From assembly GCA_022729775.1 (NCBI GenBank), contig DZBA01000048.1, positions 3,484 to 9,508 of the forward strand: a DNA stretch of 6,025 nt. The letters are read 5' to 3'. The number at the start of each line of letters is the position of its first letter. Positions within the stretch are counted from its first letter, which is position 1. This DNA comes from Anaerolinea thermophila. GTDB taxonomy: Bacteria; Chloroflexota; Anaerolineae; Anaerolineales; Villigracilaceae. The notes beneath the pieces are model-generated. The model saw nothing but the letters and a program-made list of their open reading frames with translations. It ran no database searches and was not told where the DNA came from. Positions 5,479 to 6,025 of the stretch are shown here, piece by piece. A program made the position numbers and the translations under genes.

Positions 5479-5964
5479 ATGTTTGAATCAGAGACACCCC
5501 GCGCGCGCCTGCGCACCGCGCTCATCATGCTCATCGTGGCGACCATCCCCTGTTATTGTATTGGGTTTATCGCGCTTTCCCTCGCGCCCAATCCGGGCGT
5601 CGCCACCGAAACGCCTACCGTCACGCTTACCAGTGAGGTGGTTACGCCTTCGCCTGTCATCAGCCTGACTCCGCTGGTTGTCACCGGGACAGTAACGCCC
5701 ACGCCGACTGAAAGTCAAACGCCGACGGCAACCCTTACGCCCACCATTACGTTGACGCCCTTCCAGCCAAGCACGCTGACGCCAACGGTGACGCATACGC
5801 CGAGCAACACGCCGACGTTTACCCCGCCGCCCACAATTACCAACACGCCGAGCAGCACGCCGACGTATCCATTTACGCTGACGCCTATAACGCCTTCCGC
5901 TACGCCGGTGACTCCTTCTACCACGACCCCAAGCCCATTCCCAACCGCTTCTGGCGGCGAATAA
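5479..5964 (+). CDS. membrane-anchored Thr/Pro-rich low-complexity protein
   Basis: This encodes 161 aa. The N-terminus has three arginines (R8, R10, R12) followed by one hydrophobic helix (about 13-36) containing PCYC (C25, C27). The positive-inside rule places the N-terminus in the cytoplasm and the rest outside. There is no lipobox and no clear signal-peptidase site, so it is more likely a signal anchor than a released protein. Residues 41-157 are Thr/Pro/Ser-rich with repeated TPT, TNTPS and TLTP units and no folded domain. Such tracts are common in Anaerolineae exported proteins as wall-spanning linkers and may be O-glycosylated; that is inference. Unusually, the linker carries no C-terminal domain and simply ends in SGGE. 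At DNA level two 22-bp copies with one mismatch (5797-5818 and 5845-5866) point to repeat expansion. The function is unknown. It diverges from sbcC and probably shares its promoter region. Confidence 0.85.
   Translation: MFESETPRARLRTALIMLIVATIPCYCIGFIALSLAPNPGVATETPTVTLTSEVVTPSPVISLTPLVVTGTVTPTPTESQTPTATLTPTITLTPFQPSTLTPTVTHTPSNTPTFTPPPTITNTPSSTPTYPFTLTPITPSATPVTPSTTTPSPFPTASGGE
5797..5866 (+). repeat. imperfect 48-bp-period repeat inside the Thr/Pro gene
   Basis: The 22-mers at 5797-5818 and 5845-5866 (beginning acgccgagca) differ at one base and encode TPSNTPTF-like and TPSSTPTY-like units. They are the clearest internal DNA repeat in a gene built of ACGCC-type Thr/Pro codons. Confidence 0.6.
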
Positions 5965-5977
5965 AAATCAACCCAGC

Positions 5978-6017
5978 CGTTCCGAAGGATGAGATGTTCC
6001 AGCCTTCGGAACGTTTT
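5978..6017 (+). terminator. probable intrinsic terminator after the Thr/Pro gene
   Basis: An 11-bp perfect stem, CGTTCCGAAGG (5978-5988) with CCTTCGGAACG (6003-6013), encloses a 14-nt loop and is followed by TTTT (6014-6017). It begins 13 nt after the stop codon. The loop is long and the T tract short, so termination may be partial. Confidence 0.65.
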
Positions 6018-6025
6018 GCGTAAGA

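Noticed and set aside
5715..5924. Gly/Val-rich minus-strand open frame opposite the Thr/Pro gene
   Set aside because: It is the expected complement of ACG/CCG-rich Thr/Pro codons and lacks a ribosome binding site.

Overview
The window looks like a bacterial chromosome segment, most likely from Chloroflexota (class Anaerolineae). This is inferred from three things: a secreted or anchored Thr/Pro-repeat protein of the 'TPTxTPT' type common in that group, a Rad50-sized SbcC, and dispersed 'CTGAGCG(N)AGCGAAG' palindromes in an intergenic region. No rRNA or tRNA marker is present to confirm it. No CRISPR array or complete insertion sequence is visible.

Layout. Positions 1-1744 (minus strand) hold a tight four-gene cluster, read right to left. 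It starts with a purine-type phosphoribosyltransferase, whose stop abuts the start of a Crp/Fnr regulator. After 13 nt comes a 117-aa protein of unknown function with a perfect AGGAGG. After 1 nt comes an HNH endonuclease cut by the window edge. Positions 1745-1954 are intergenic and contain two palindromic structures. One is a 9-bp-period 'CACAAAGGN' inverted repeat. The other is a 105-bp MITE-like palindrome with terminal inverted repeats and a 7-bp flanking direct repeat that includes the stop codon of the next gene. Positions 1955-2851 (minus) encode a polytopic membrane protein with its own extended -10 promoter. Positions 2893-5454 (minus) encode an 853-aa SbcC/Rad50 ATPase with every ABC motif and a zinc hook. 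Positions 5479-5964 (plus) encode a membrane-anchored Thr/Pro-rich protein, followed by a hairpin with a short T tract.

How the parts relate. The phosphoribosyltransferase, regulator, 117-aa protein and HNH genes are probably co-transcribed and partly translationally coupled. The regulator lacks the FNR N-terminal cysteine cluster and the CRP Arg-Ser cAMP motif, so its ligand is unknown. sbcC is not accompanied by sbcD here, so its nuclease partner must be encoded elsewhere. sbcC and the Thr/Pro gene diverge from a 24-nt gap. That gap is almost filled by an 18-bp perfect palindrome carrying overlapping TATAAT boxes on both strands. The spacing predicts that both transcripts are leaderless or nearly so.

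Most of the coding content is ordinary. The observations most worth a second look are the MITE with its target-site duplication at a stop codon, the palindromic divergent promoter, and the small-protein/HNH gene pair.
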